From: Catonia carolina
Lineage: Eukaryota; Arthropoda; Insecta; Hemiptera; Achilidae
Assembly (NCBI GenBank): GCA_035578175.1
Contig: JAQMRL010000002.1
Coordinates: forward strand, 130,574,171 to 130,638,170
DNA: 64,000 nucleotides
Direction of reading: 5' to 3'
Below the pieces are notes generated by a model, which was not told the origin of the DNA, ran no database searches, and was given only the letters and a program-made list of their open reading frames with translations. The translations under genes and the position numbers were made by a program. The number at the start of each line of letters is the position of its first letter. Position 1 is the first letter of the stretch. Shown here piece by piece: positions 10,890-25,800 of the stretch.

Positions 10890-13800
10890 CTTAAATAAAA
10901 TAATTGTTTTTGATTAATGTTTGTATTACATAAAAATACCAGTGAATTGCATTAGAGAATTACATAAAATACTACTAGAGGAAAATTAAACAATTAAAAA
11001 CTAGAGGCCTTTAGAGGAAAATATCCAGTCAAGACAAAGATAATGGTGGATGGAGTGATTCTGGAACAGGTCAGCCACTTTGCCTATTTGGGATGTGACG
11101 TGTCATATGATGAGGACAATGATGAACCACAAAGAGTTCAAAGATTTATTAAGATTTGAGGTACAATACATCAAAATTTGAAGGAAAGGGCCTGAACTAG
11201 CACATTAATGTTCTGTAAGACAGTGGTTGTCCCAACACTGATATGGCAGTGAGGCCTGGGTGTGGAAGATGAAATATGAAAATTCCATTCAGTCAGCAGA
11301 GATGCGCTTCTTGAGATGCTTTAGAGGCTGTAGTAGACTGGATCGGTTCAGAAATTAAGGATATATGGCGATAGTTATATGTGAGTTCTCTTAACATGTA
11401 CCGTGCAGAGGAGGTAATATTACCTCATTTTAGCGAATATGAGTGACGGACGAGGTAATATTACCTCATGGATTCTCTACAGTAGCTTGTTGTTCAACCA
11501 GACCGTTTATATTGTAAAACTATATTCCTATCATACAATATGAGGTGTGGCTATTAAATAACGAGACTGAGGTAAAAAATTAATTTTAATTTTATACATA
11601 ATCATTGTCACCTTCAATATACACTCCTTCTCTATCCCTGCAACGCTCCATGCGGATTTTCCATTGTTGGAAGTAATCTTCTGTCTGCTCCTTCAGGACA
11701 CGTGCCGCTTTCTCTTTTACAGCTTCCACAGACTCAAATCTTGTCCATTTTAATGCAGATTTCACCTTAGAGAACAGGTAGAAGATAATAACGTGTGATG
11801 AAACGTGGTTTTTTACTTATGATTCGGAAACGAAGCGCCAATCCTTGCACTGGAAGAGCCGAATTTCACCGAGAGCCAAAAAAGCTTGAATGAGCAAGTC
11901 AAAATTTAAAGCAATAATGATTGTTTTTTTTTATATCCACGGGATTGTGTACCTTGTTTTTTTTTATATCCACGGGATTGTGTACCTTCACTGGGTTCCT
12001 GAAGGTCAAACAATTAATTAATATTACTACCTTGAGGTACTTTCTAAACTATGGCAAAGAGTAAGGAAAAAACGCCCCGAAATGTGGAAGGGCAAATCAT
12101 GGGTTCCCCACCAAGACAATGTGCCAGCTCATTCCGCATTATCTGTCAAGAGGTTCCTAGCCAAGTACAGCAACAGTGTTAGAAGATCCACCTTATTCAC
12201 CAGATCTTGGACCATGTGGCTTCTACCTGTTCCCTAAGGTAAAATCTGCATTAAAAGGGACAAGATTTGAGTCTGTAGAAGCTGTAAAAGAGAAAGCGGC
12301 TTGTGTCCTGAAGGAGCTGACAGAAGATGACTTTCAGCACGGTTTCCAGCAATGGAAAATTCGCATGGAGCGTTGTAGGGATAGAGAAGGAGTGTATATT
12401 GAAGGTGACAATAAGTGATTATGTATAAAATAAAAATAAAACTTTTTACGTCAGTCTCGTTATTTAATAGCCACACCTCGTATGTCTTATGACCCAATAA
12501 ATTCGAATAAGTTCAAAATGTTGAGTATATCTTTCGGTTTGCAGCTGAGGGTTATTGAAGGTCAACCTTGAAGCTCCATAGTTTGCCTTATACCTTGAAT
12601 TCTACAATCTCTTTTTTTGAAAAAAATCAAAGTAATAAATCATCTAGGAATTTCTTCCACTATTAATATTGGTACAGATAATTTTATGCCTGCCTACAAG
12701 GGGTGATATTTACAGAATTTAGTTCATTCCATTATTCTTATTTAACAGTTTCCCCTGATTTTTTTGCTGTTCTGTGTACGTAACTATTTTTAACATAAAT
12801 AGTAATAACGTAGTAAAACGTTTTATTTAACAATAATTTTACGTGGATTTTAATTTTATACTTTAAAAACTATTGTAAATGGCAAGTTTTGACAAATTTT
12901 TGTAATTACCTTGTAAGAAGAGGTTGACTATTATGAAAATCTGAAGATGGGATGTGAGGATTACTTTTTGCTCGAGGCCAAAGACTGGGTCGGGATGGTA
13001 CAGATCTTCTCACAAAACCTCTAGATAATGTGTCTAATTCTTTATCAAACAATAATTGAGTATTCTGTTCTAACATGTATTCCCAACATCTGTATTGCTC
13101 TTCAGATAAATGTGTGCCAGATCTAAACAAAGAATAAAACATATACAAATTAATTAGTTAATTATAAATTATTGTAATAAAACAATTATGAAATAACAAA
13201 GAATTTTTACATAAAATTTTTCTAAATTTCTTGTTACTGTAAGAGTAAGTACATATTTATGAAGGAGTACTCTGGTTTCTAATATTGTTTTTATTTTATT
13301 TTTATTAAAACTTTTTCTTTAATTTATTGAAAAATATTTTCAGTTTGGTGAAAAAATATAGAAATTGAAGTTTTTAAAAGATATTTTTATTTACTTTCTC
13401 TTGCCCTGTATGAATATATAGGGAAGGAAAGTATTCTTATCATCCCAATCTCCACTTCTTATCCATCCTAGTCTTTCCTGCAATACTTGTAAAAAATTTC
13501 AACTCTTCTGCCTGCAGTCTGCTCCATTCTCTCTCATTCAACACCTTTGTTTTCGATGCATAAGTCACTGTTGGTGGTACATAGTACATTTTATAAATTA
13601 ATAATATAAATTAAACATCTCTTACCTTTAATTTTGGTTACATTTTAGTTTAAAAAAAAAGTTACGATCGTTTCGATGTTACCACCTTCTTTAGAGTATT
13701 TAAAAAAATAAAATTAAAATTCAGAATGGTTGTTCCATTCAGTCATAACAAATAACACTTCTGTTTGATACGATTAAATGGAATAGCCATTCAGAATTTT

Positions 13801-16800
13801 AATTTTATTTTTATAAAATAAAAATAAAATTTTTTTTAAATACTCTAAAGAAGTTTTTTAAATACTCTGAAGAAGGTGGTAACACAGAAACGATCATAAG
13901 TATTTTTTCTTAAACCAAAAAGAAAGGTAACAGATTTATATTAGAAACTGAAGAAAGGTAACATTTATATTATAATTTATAAAGTAAATGGTTTCCAAGA
14001 TGCATTACAAAAATTTTTTGTAAATTTTATACATTTTATACATTATCTACCTACGTGGCCTTCCTTGGTATTTTCTTATCCCAGAGCAGGTGTTTCACAC
14101 TCTTACATCTTTTCTCTTTTCTCCAATCTCTTTGTAATTTTATATTTAGTGTTTTGTGTTCTATTCTGCCATCATTAGCTATTTCTGCTCCCAAGTAAAT
14201 AAAACTTCCTGCGCTCTTTAGTGGCTTGTTATTAAACTGGACATCACTTTCAAGTCTCTTGTTCCGTCCTATTACCATCACTTTACTGATTTCAAGCTCT
14301 ATTAGACTATAGCTGTCTTGTTCCATTAATTCAGCTCCTCCTGCACCTCCTTGATCTCCTCACTCCATATTGCTAATACTATAATCATCATTTACATTAT
14401 TTGTTATTCCATCGCTGAACTGAAACATTTTCTCTCTACAAAACATCAAATATCATGAAAAATCTATCTGGTTACAATCTTTTATTTCTTTTCTGTCTTT
14501 GTATTATTATCTACTTTACTATTATATTAAAAACAAAACGCAGTAAGTTCTAGTTGTGTAGAGAAATTTAATTTTTTAGAGAAAGTGGTTTTATTACTAT
14601 TTTATATCTCTATCTTAGTAACATTATGCAAGTCTACCTACTTACTAATAATACTTTTTGGTAGATATCATAATCTTGAAAAAATATTAGTTAAGTTTAA
14701 AATTGGTATTACCTGTCTGAAGATGTTTCTTCCCCGTCTGCTAAATGGCCATTATTAGTATAGAGATCACTGTTACTTTTGAATTTTGTTGCTGACATCT
14801 TGCGTGTACCATTTTCGTGCATTAGTACAGACTGATAATTTCTTGGACTGATGAAATCATTCTGTAATATTTAAACAAATAACCCAGAATATTAGTAATT
14901 TATCAGATTATTTTGTTTGTTAAATTTTTGTACAGATTTTACATTGTTTTTTAACAATCAATTTTTGTGCGCCTGCCTCCACGGCATAGTGGTGAGCATG
15001 CTAGCTTATAAAACAAAGGTCCTGGTTTCAATTCCCGACTAGTATCTGGAAATTATTATAAGTCAAAACTCACTGTCCTAGTTCTATAACTCACTATTGA
15101 CCATGGTGGGTCAAGCAATTATGACCCATTTTATTTGCAGTCCTTCAACACCACTCTTGGTTTCACTGGGTATTCATTGGGTTACTCTGGGTACCCATCT
15201 GTGACTGCTCTGCTTGTCAATATATTTTATGAGTATTGAGAAATTAATTCATATTGAAAAGTGTACACACATTTACATTATTAAATGCTATAAAATTATA
15301 ATTATTATATTATTATTATTAATTCGTTGATCGACCGACTAAGGATCACGTTAAGCACTATGCATTTTGGTCTCTTCTTCTCAGGATGTCATTCCTCTTA
15401 TCTGCCCAAAAAGCCTTCATTCGTTCGGAATGCTCCTTTCTTCTCTCATCCGTCCACCTCCCACCAGTACCCTCTCTTCTTGCAGATTGCACAGGCAGAC
15501 TTATCCTTTTGTCATTTGTCTTCTGCCTAAATTTGTCTCTATCGTAAATGTCCTCTTCTTCAACTCGAAGTTTTTTTAGATCATCTTTAGTATTGATAAA
15601 CCACTTCAAAGTAGTCTTAGCATTATCAAAGTTATTCAAAATTTTCTTTGTCAGTCTGTCATCGCTCATCCTCTTTATGTGCCCGTAAAATCGTGTTCTC
15701 CTTCTTCTGAAAGTCTCTGACATCCTCTCTACATGTTCATACAATTTGGTGTTTGAAACGTTTTTATAGGTATTGTGTTCTTCATCATATCGTGGCCCAT
15801 AGATCTTTCTCAGAATCCTTCTTTCTCTCTTCTCGACATCTTCTATAAGTCCTTTATTTTCTGAGGTCAATGTCTCCGATGCATATAAAGGCACAGGCTT
15901 TACTACTGTTTCGTAATGTCTTAACTTTGCAGTTCTTGAGAAACATTTTTTGTTGTAAATAATTATTATTATATTACAAAAATAATATTATAATATTTAA
16001 ATACTCAAACATTGGTATTAATGTAGAAGCAGTAACAGTTAAGTAGTATACTATAATACAAAAAAGAAGCTAAACATTTAAAATATTGTAAATAATATAA
16101 TTATTATTATATTACAAAAATAATATTATAATATTTAAATACTCAAACATTGGTATTAATGTAGAAGCAGTAACAGTTAAGTAGTATACTATAATACAAA
16201 AAAGAAGCTAAACATTTAAAATGCTAAATTTGTTCAAATAGTTGCATTGAAATGAACGATTTATTTGAATACTGTATGATAGTCTTGTCTTACCCTTCAT
16301 GAATAATTTAACTAACGTGATATAATTTATTTATGAATTAGAACTTCTGTCTTCTTATGAGATAAAATTAAATTGTATTGAAAAGAAAATTGCTTACTAA
16401 CAGGTGGAAATAAAAGGAGTTTTTACTTAATAAAGTATTCAGACCTTTTAAAAAACGGTTTACAGAACACTATTCTAACTATAAAAAAGGAAATCGAAAA
16501 TTCTCCAATGTAACTGAACACATGATAAAAAATAAACACAATATGTCGAATATAAAAAATAATCTAGAAATATTAGAAATAAATAACAAACAAAATGAAA
16601 TTGAAATTCTGGAAAAATATTATATTTATAAATACAATAGCAGGGAGAAATTAATGAACACACAAATTGAATACGACAATCAACTGATTAAGTTGGCAAG
16701 ACTGTTTTAAATATAAGAATCGACTATTCCTTATCTACCATGGTAGGAGCAGGAAGTTTTAAATTTTGACTTTTAATAAATGTTAATTTACTGAAGATGT

Positions 16801-19800
16801 GTACAAGATACACGAAAGCGCTATAAACATTGGTAAGTGTTTTATATTACCGTATTCTGGTGGTTAGAAAAAAATATATATTTCAATTTTAAATAATACG
16901 GCTGTTTAAAAATCCTACATAGGATGTTTAATAAAATAAAAAAAATAAAAAAATAAAAAAATAATAAAGTATTCATGTATAAAAAAATAACGCCTTACCT
17001 TTTCAGTAATAAAATTTCTTGGATGCAAAGGCATAGGTACATGATCATTGTGACAAATTATTGTTCTACCACTGCTTGCTTGATCACTTTGACCACTAGG
17101 AGATGAACGATCACCTTCTCCATCGAGACCATTTTGTGAAGGATCGCAGTAACATATAGGATCCGTCTATAAATATTAATAATAACATCAAAAGGTAAAA
17201 AATAAATCTGAAATAATTTGTTTTGTAGTGAGTAAACTTTACAGAAAGAAGTATATCAGTTACAAAATGATAATTTGAACTCAAACTTTAAAATTCTGTG
17301 TTGGTTAAATTCATAATCTGTGCATGCTTCATCTTAATGAATGTTATCTAACAGCATTTTATGGATTGGAATTATTATTTTTTTTTATGAGATAGGGCCA
17401 ATTTTAGGCTGCATGAGGTGAATTAAGGGTACCCGAAACGAAAGAAAAACATCCAAATAAAAATAAATTGTAACAATTTTATTTTGCTGTTGTTTACATA
17501 GGTGAAAAAACTCATTAGATATGAGAAGATGCTAAAACTAACTGTGAAAAATCTCAAGACAATACTTTTTGTGGGAGCTGAGAAAACAGGACATAAATAT
17601 GTTAAATTTTATATTACTGAGATATATGATATGAGATTCTCTTAAGGGGAGACTGTACTTTGCATCCTGCCAATGATAAATTTTCTCTTTTTAGGTACAT
17701 AGAATTGGTAAAAGATAAGGAATGAAACTTTACACACTTATAGTTGTTGTGTGTCTCTAACTACTGACATGTTTTCAATTTAATTTTTTGGACCATAAAA
17801 TTTTTAAAAAAGTAACGAATAAAATAAAATTTTTACAGATCTTTTAGTAAGTTTTTTGCGTATTACTAATTTTTGGACCACCTAAAAATGTCACAAAAAT
17901 GTCTGTATATGTGGGAATACAAGATATTTAACTGGTAAAAATTTCAGTCTGGTAGGTTTATTGGTTTCTGAGAAAACGTACCTAAGTGTTAAAAATCTAA
18001 ATTCACAGGAAAAGGCAAAAAGCAAGATGACACAAAAATCAAAAACAAAATGTACACAAACAAATAAATTTCACATCAACAGTTGGTTAGAAAGCTGAGC
18101 CAACAGCTGAGAATATTAAAAACCGTGTTACAGATATTTAAAAAAAAACTAAAATTTCCTTTGCACTAAAAGGAACAGAATAAAATTATGAAAAATATTT
18201 GTTGTTGGTAACATGATAATTTTTCTGGGTAAACCTGATAAAAAAACTATTTTTTTGACGTAATTTAATTTTTTTTGGGTAGATCTAGGCCTATACTATT
18301 GAAAAACATAACAAAACAAAAAATAAACATTTTCAGTAAAACCATCGTGCAATCTCCCCTTAATTGACAAATAGCCCTGGAACTATTGTAGGGGAAGTAC
18401 AATTAATTTACCATTCTACCTGCCTGTGATTAAAAAAGAATAATTACCTGAAGTGTTGCACGTCTTATTGTGGATCTTAATTCTTTGATTAGTGGATCTG
18501 TATCTATATGCATTGAATGAAATTTAAGAACAATTACACTGAGATTATCTTCACAACCATAACTTTGAGCGATGTCTTGGAGTTTCTTCGCTGCTCTTAC
18601 TGGATCTGGCATTGGTCGAACTATTGAGACTGCTTCATCTACGCTTAACACTTCCCATATCCTGTTATACAAATAATTTAAAAAATGAATTATTTACAGT
18701 TTCAAAATTTATAAATTTAACCGATTTAGATCAAATTTTTGAAAATTCTATTTACAAAAATCCCTTTTATGAGTTTTATGGCTTGTGGCAATTTTTAAAA
18801 AGGCTTACCTTTGACTCATGACAAAAACCATTAGTGAATTCTGTATCTACGCTTTAAGAGGAATTAAATGACACTATTTCGTTTCCAAATTCTGAATTTG
18901 ATTTCTTGACTTCCGGTTGAAACCGGAACTATAGTCACTTGAGTCACGAGATTGCCCTTGTTTACAACGAGGGGTAAAGGGGGAAAAGCATCTGTGCGCT
19001 TGCGTGACTGCTTTTATTTCAGTACGACAAACATAACAACTTATACTATACCCAGATCGTATACAATATATCGCAGAACCTTTTGTAGGTTAACTCTACG
19101 AATATAACTGTTTGTTACCATGAACAGAAATGTTGGTTTCTCGAAAACATGGTCGAACAATTCACAGTGCTGAACGAAATCTAATATGCAATGTAATAAA
19201 ATGTTGTGAAGTTGAAGCTAAACAAATGCCTATCATTGCTCTTAACAAAAGCTGTGAGCAAGTGGCTAACTACTGTGATGTTTCTCTTTCCACAATTTGA
19301 AAAATAAAGGAGGAAATTAAGGACGTGAAGAAGCTATTCTTTGACAGTTTTGTTGACACCTGGTAAAAAAATGAAAACGGTTAGGTAGATATTAGAGAGA
19401 CTGATAATGAAAATGCCGGTGAAAGCAATAGTAAAGAAGGCGATTCATTCGTAATTACAGTAAATCAAACATTTCTAGTCATGTAATTAAGCTACAGGCA
19501 ATTTTACAGGTCACATTTATTTCTTATAAGGTTTATGAAGAAAACATTTTCTCGGAATAAATTACAGCTTACAAAATGTACATAGAAACTGCATGGTAGT
19601 GAAATGTACGAGTAGTGTCTCATTGTTGAGGTTGGTAGCACTGCAAATATTTCATTTCCCTTCCTCACAGACCATACATACGCAAAGGCAATTTCGTGAC
19701 TTCAGTATCTATACAAACCCAATCCAGGCCCGCTAACTTTTTGTGTCGATTACAAATCTGAAACTGATTTTTGCTATCTCTTGTAGTTTCTGGCTTCTGG

Positions 19801-22800
19801 GTGTGACGGACAGATGGACGGGCAAAATAAAAATAGTAAATGACAATTTTAAAATTTGCTACCAATAAAACCCTGATTTTCTGAAATCTAATTAACTGAA
19901 ATCCACCTTAACCGAAATGGATTTTTAAAAACTTGTTTTTTAATTCGGTGATTACTTAATTTCATTATTGTGTATATACACAGTACAGCATTTAAATACA
20001 TAGCATCCTTAAAGTAAAGAACAGTGTTCAATAAAATAAATTACAAATATAAAGTTTCACTACTATGGGAAAATTTGCTTACTTGTTCTTCACCTTCAGG
20101 ATGTGGTTCTAATAAAAGTACTGTATAATGTTACATTATTAATATTGTTCTCTTGAATTTCTGTATTTTCATTTATACACACCTAATACACACATAATAA
20201 ACAGTCAAAACAGTAAAAAATACTTTATAATAATTTTTTTAATTATTTAACCCTAAAAGTATGACTCCCATGTATGATGCATGTTATCCCAAATTTTCCG
20301 AAATCGGGTTCGTACCCTATATTTTGGTTAAGCAGGGTGTTACTGTATTTACTTTTAAAAGTCATTGATTTTTACTTATTCTTGCCCTACATGAAGAGGT
20401 GCCCCTATTTTAGAAGTGTAAAAGACACCAGTCAATAAACTGCTTGGGGTTTTTTAAAGATTGCGGCCTTAATATGCATTTTAGGGCAAAGCGTATAAAT
20501 CAAAGTTGTAAGACATTAAAAAAGCTACAACTTTTATTTAAAACATTTTTTTTACAACGTTTAGTTTAGCGGCAATTAGTGACTTTCTTTTTTCATCAAA
20601 ATTGGTATAAAGGTATATTTTAAGAGTGTGGCCTTAGTATGCATTTTACAACAAAGTATACAATGAAAGTTATAGGAAATAAAAAATTCTACAACTTTTA
20701 ATGAAAGCATTTTTCTCTACAGAACCTAGTTTGGAGGCAATTTCTGATTTTCCTACAATAGGATAAGGAATATTGGCCTGAGGACAGACATGCACGTGGC
20801 TGAAAAGTTGAAAGAAAAAGTAAAAGAAGCTTCAGCAGGATAAAACTGTTGTTTAAAAAATGATTTAAATATAAAAAAAATTTGTCATTTTATAAGTATA
20901 ATACTAATAAATTAAAATGCTGACACCAGCTTTTAATGAAAATAATAAGTTCACGAACACTACGCTCAAGCTATTTGCTGACACTACACTAATAGTACAT
21001 TTCAATCTATGCTGACACTAAATGTTCATTCTATGGTGGACTGATTAATAATGTGATTTTAGAAATAAAACAATTTTTAGTGTTCCTTTCCAAATAATTT
21101 TCTGCTTTAAAATAAATACATTTCTAAATGAAATTACCAAAATCACATGTTTTCTTCAATTTATTAATTTTGTCTAATTACCTTTTGTTGGCCATTATTA
21201 GAAATTCATCACTTTCTGTTAACATAACTTCTGCAACATGAGGGTCAGGAACTACCAAAGGGAACATTGCACTACCTCCTAACTGACTTTTCACTGCTTC
21301 AATCTGTTAAAACAAAGAAAATTTGTTACTATTTTATAAAGAAATGTTTGTATACAAAATCTGTTTGTCTACTTATTCTGTTGTATTTAATCTTTTGTTA
21401 TAATTGAGGTTACAATCTCTTTGAGCTGAATTTGATACTAGAGAGATTTAAAGGAGCTCTCACAAGAGGTCATGCTGATCTTATCTTTTAATAGATAGTT
21501 ACTCTTTTTATCCTTGGATAGGGCCATTTAAACCATGCTAAAAAAAATTTAAACATTTCTGAAAGCTCTTTTGTCCATCCATGTTTTTCTTTGATCCTTA
21601 TATGAGCCCTTGAAGTTAGTAATCAGCAGTCTGTACCTCGTTTTATCACGTTACCCAAATTTTTTCAATATTTTCTGACTTTTTTAAACCGCTTATTCAA
21701 TACCTTAGATCTACTGTTTGGTGTCCTAACATTTATTATTTGCATGAAGTGACAGTAAATTCCCATTTCAAAGGGAATCTATCATGTTGGATAAAGGTTT
21801 AGAGTCGTTCTTTTTTTCTTCTTCTTCCCCCTCTCCACACAGTCTACATACTGAGTCACACTTAAGACTCCCACGTTACATAGAAAAAAAATACAAAGGG
21901 GTTTTAAGTTCTTCCCCCTCTCCACATGATATACATACAGTCACCACTAAAGACTATGTTATATAAATGTCTGTTCTTCCCCCTCGCTACTCAATATACA
22001 TGGGCTATTTTTTTCAACCTCCGACTGGTTATAAAAATAAAACTGAGAATAATAAAATAAGTTAAAAATAAATAATAAAATAATAGAATGTATCATATTA
22101 GGACCATCATCGTACCAACATGCAAATAAATATTCTTTGTATTGATGGGCATCATATAATACCATTAGACCGTTCTGTCATTGGCCAACAATGTAGTAGG
22201 CCATGCCCATTCAATCAACAATTTGCTTGCCAGAATATTTTGTAGGTGATGGCAATCTCCATGTAAGATAAGCTTCGCTGACTAACCGCGTATGCTCCGT
22301 GTTGCTACCCCATTCTGACTACATAGTTCTTTGTTTGCCGATAGAAGAGGACTGAATGACTACCAAACTGGTATGGTAGGGTTGTCATATGCGTTGTATA
22401 CGGATATAGAACGCTATTAATACATTGCAGTGGGCATAGTAGTCATCGGAGCGGTTTTTCGTACCCGAAATGGTCCTAATATGGTCGTGGTATAATATAT
22501 TCTAGTAGCCAAAGCCCTTAAATCATCATACAGACCCAGTCAAACTATCAAACTAGAGAAGCTGTTCATTCATTGCCCAAAATTCCACTGTGACCCGACA
22601 CCCTCACAAGCATAACCCTGTTGTGTCCAGCCAGTTGGACAAGGTTCTGCAGGCACTAACATAAAACCTTAGACATACACAACCATGATCCAAATGCTTT
22701 CAGAGCTCCCTGACTGCCTGAAAGATTTTTCATATGAATACTTATAACCCCTCTTTAAATTCTTACTTACACAGATGTTAATGGCCAGTACTTTCTCCTG

Positions 22801-25800
22801 AAGAAGTGTTCCTTCCTAGTGTGAACACCGTGAATTCCTGCACCTGTATCATCAGTGTTTGAACATTCTATTCTTTTTCCCAACAACACCAAATGAATTT
22901 TTATAGACTTTTGTTTTAACAGAGTACCTCAAGAGAAGATAACTAGAATTATGATATATGAGAATAAACAAATGTTCTTCAACAAACCTGAGTTGGTGTA
23001 TGTGCAAGTGTTAAGGAACCATTTGATCTGCAGAGAATCGCTTTGGCTTCCCCTACGCTTGCTATCCTTAATATATATTTGCGTTGGCTAGGCTGAGATT
23101 TTTGTCTTGTTATATGGCACAGCATGGCACAAACTCCACATCTTTGTCCTTTATCTTTCAGTTCTCTAAACAAAAATATCAGTCCAAAATTATCCTCATG
23201 AATTTCAAAATTAGAAATATTCTTTGATTCATCAGAATGACATAGCGCAAATTATAATAATACTTTATCTATAAAAAAGACAATTAAATGCTACAACCTT
23301 GTTAGGTTATATAAAATGGAACCAGAGCCAATCTGGAATAATGAAATCTGGGGTCAGATAGAGAATGTAAAAAAATCAATAAAAGGAAAAAATACTTAAA
23401 AAACTTATATTGAAGAAAACACACTTTTTTATGTAAACATTTACGAATTACAAACTAATGTTAGCACTTTGGCTGATGACAGAGCCATATTAGTCAGTCA
23501 GTTCAGTGGAAGAATTAAATGAAAATTACAGCGAGATATAACTGCAGAAAATGTATGAACCAAGAATTGGAAAATAAGATTCTATGAACTTAAGTCAGTA
23601 CCAGTACATTTTACTAATAGAAGAAGCAATCACATTCCTATAACTGTTAAAACTAATACAGTACCTTTTACTAATACAGCCAAGTATCTTGGGATGACCC
23701 TAGATACAGCTGATGAGGAAGAAACATGTTAAGAAGAAAAAGGAAAATTACAAATAAGATATAAAAAAATTATTGGCTGCTCAGTTTGACCTGGAAACTG
23801 TCAATTTTCAATGAATTACTTTCTCTACAAGTAAGTTTTTTTTCTACAATGCTTTTCACGGTTGATGAACTCTGCTGTTTCACACGTTTAGACCAATCAG
23901 AACGTTTGCCAGCATTTTCAGATTGTACGGATGTTTCAGCCTGACCAACATTATGCGCGCATGGGTATAAGAGCCGCAGTAGCCACCCGTGTCTTGCACT
24001 CGTACTAAACACATTGATTATAGAGTGCGTTAACATGCAATACTTTATAATATAATCAGCTGATTGTATGTTCATAGGTTATAATTGTTATTGGAAGACC
24101 AAAAAATGGCTGAAAAAATATATAACAGAGCTACGAGAGCAAGTGATGGCAACATTGCTGGCAAGTCATTGGCTACGTATGAAGTGGGTAGGGGGCAATG
24201 CGTACATTCAGAGCTCATCAGCCCTGTAAAATAAGTTATTCATCTGACTGTTTTACATTATAAGATGAATGCGAATGGTGAAGGGTGATAGATGAAACAT
24301 GAACCACTGGCATAGAATCCAGTTGTGTATACCACTACACCAAAAAGTGCTAAGACTGGTATGGACTTACGGCCGTGTACAGATCTATCACTGGACCAAA
24401 GCAACCAATCTAAGTTCAATCCATTTCAAAAAAAGGTGCTCAGGAAAATTATAAAAATATGCCTGCAATGGGAATTTTAAGTGACTTCAGTAGCTTAAGA
24501 AGTGGGTAAATGTGCCAAGAAACATGAAGTGAAGATCATCTTCACTTCCAACATAGAAACATTTCAACTATTGAACACTAAATGTGACATTAAGCAGACA
24601 GAAAAGGACTAAGCTGCAGCACACTAAGTATGTACGTAACTTTGAATACTGATTGTAAATCTTTGGCTTGAACTTTTATATTGTGTGAATTAATTTTGTT
24701 GGTAGGGTAGAATAAAAAAATATGTCATTCTAGTACACTGTTATTGCTGTCTAATAAATTTATTACAAGTGTGTTGGTCTGATGTTCTAATATACATAAT
24801 GTAAATTTGAATTTTGTCTATTATTGTCTTCTTGTTGAGGTGGTCTTAATTTATAACACTAAGGATACACCAAGATGTGGGTTCATGAATTAACTTTGGC
24901 CTGATGATTTCAAATAAACTACAGTTGTTTCAAATTATGAAGATAGTAACGTTTCCCTGAGGGAATATTTAAGATTCTTTTTAAACGATTTCCCTGTTTG
25001 AAATAAAAAATTTCCCTCTACAATTTTATTATTTAAATTATTGTTATTACAAGTTTTAATTTATTTGTATTGTTGTAGTTCATAGTATATGAACTACATA
25101 AAATATGCTAATAAAAAGTTTATTTATCTTTAAAAAAGTATTTTATATTATTACTATTTTTATTTAAGAATAAAGTTTTCAGAACGATTGAAACTTTATT
25201 TTACAATGGTAACTACAAATTTTTGTAATACATATCTATTACCTACTACTTTAAACAGCTGATATGGTAATTTAAAAAATTATTTAAAAAATCCCACAAG
25301 TGGTAATAAAATGCAGTATAATATCAAAAAATTTTCCTCTTTAACCACTTTAAACATTCCCTACTTAAACAATGCTGTCTTAAAAAATTGAACCTGCTGT
25401 AACAAATTAATAAAATATTAGCAATAAAATTACAGGTTAACAATTGTACTTCATTTAATCACTAACGCCTTCGAATATTGAATAGACAATTGCATAACAC
25501 TAGTAGAACTTGCTAATTCCAGAAAAGTAAGGTATAGTAAGTATAGTCAAATTAGTACATAAATTTATAATATTATGATTGTGATATGCTAGAAATAGTT
25601 CAAGAAATAAATTGTCAGAGATTAAGTGTAATTAGACATGGATAATGGATGGCCGATAAATGAAATGTGTTTTAAAGGAGTTCTTGGAAGCGCGGTCGAA
25701 ACTAGTGCGAAATACGAGAATGGGTCTTCGTTATGCCTATCATTGATCATTTCTACCATGTTGCGGATTGTTCTGTAAAGTGGAGAAAGGTTTAGAATAG

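Noticed and set aside
11411..11467. TAATATTAC resembling the replication-origin nonanucleotide of circular Rep-encoding DNA viruses
   Set aside because: It is the centre of a larger palindrome, not a loop on a separate stem, and no Rep-like coding sequence is nearby. Chance is the simpler reading.
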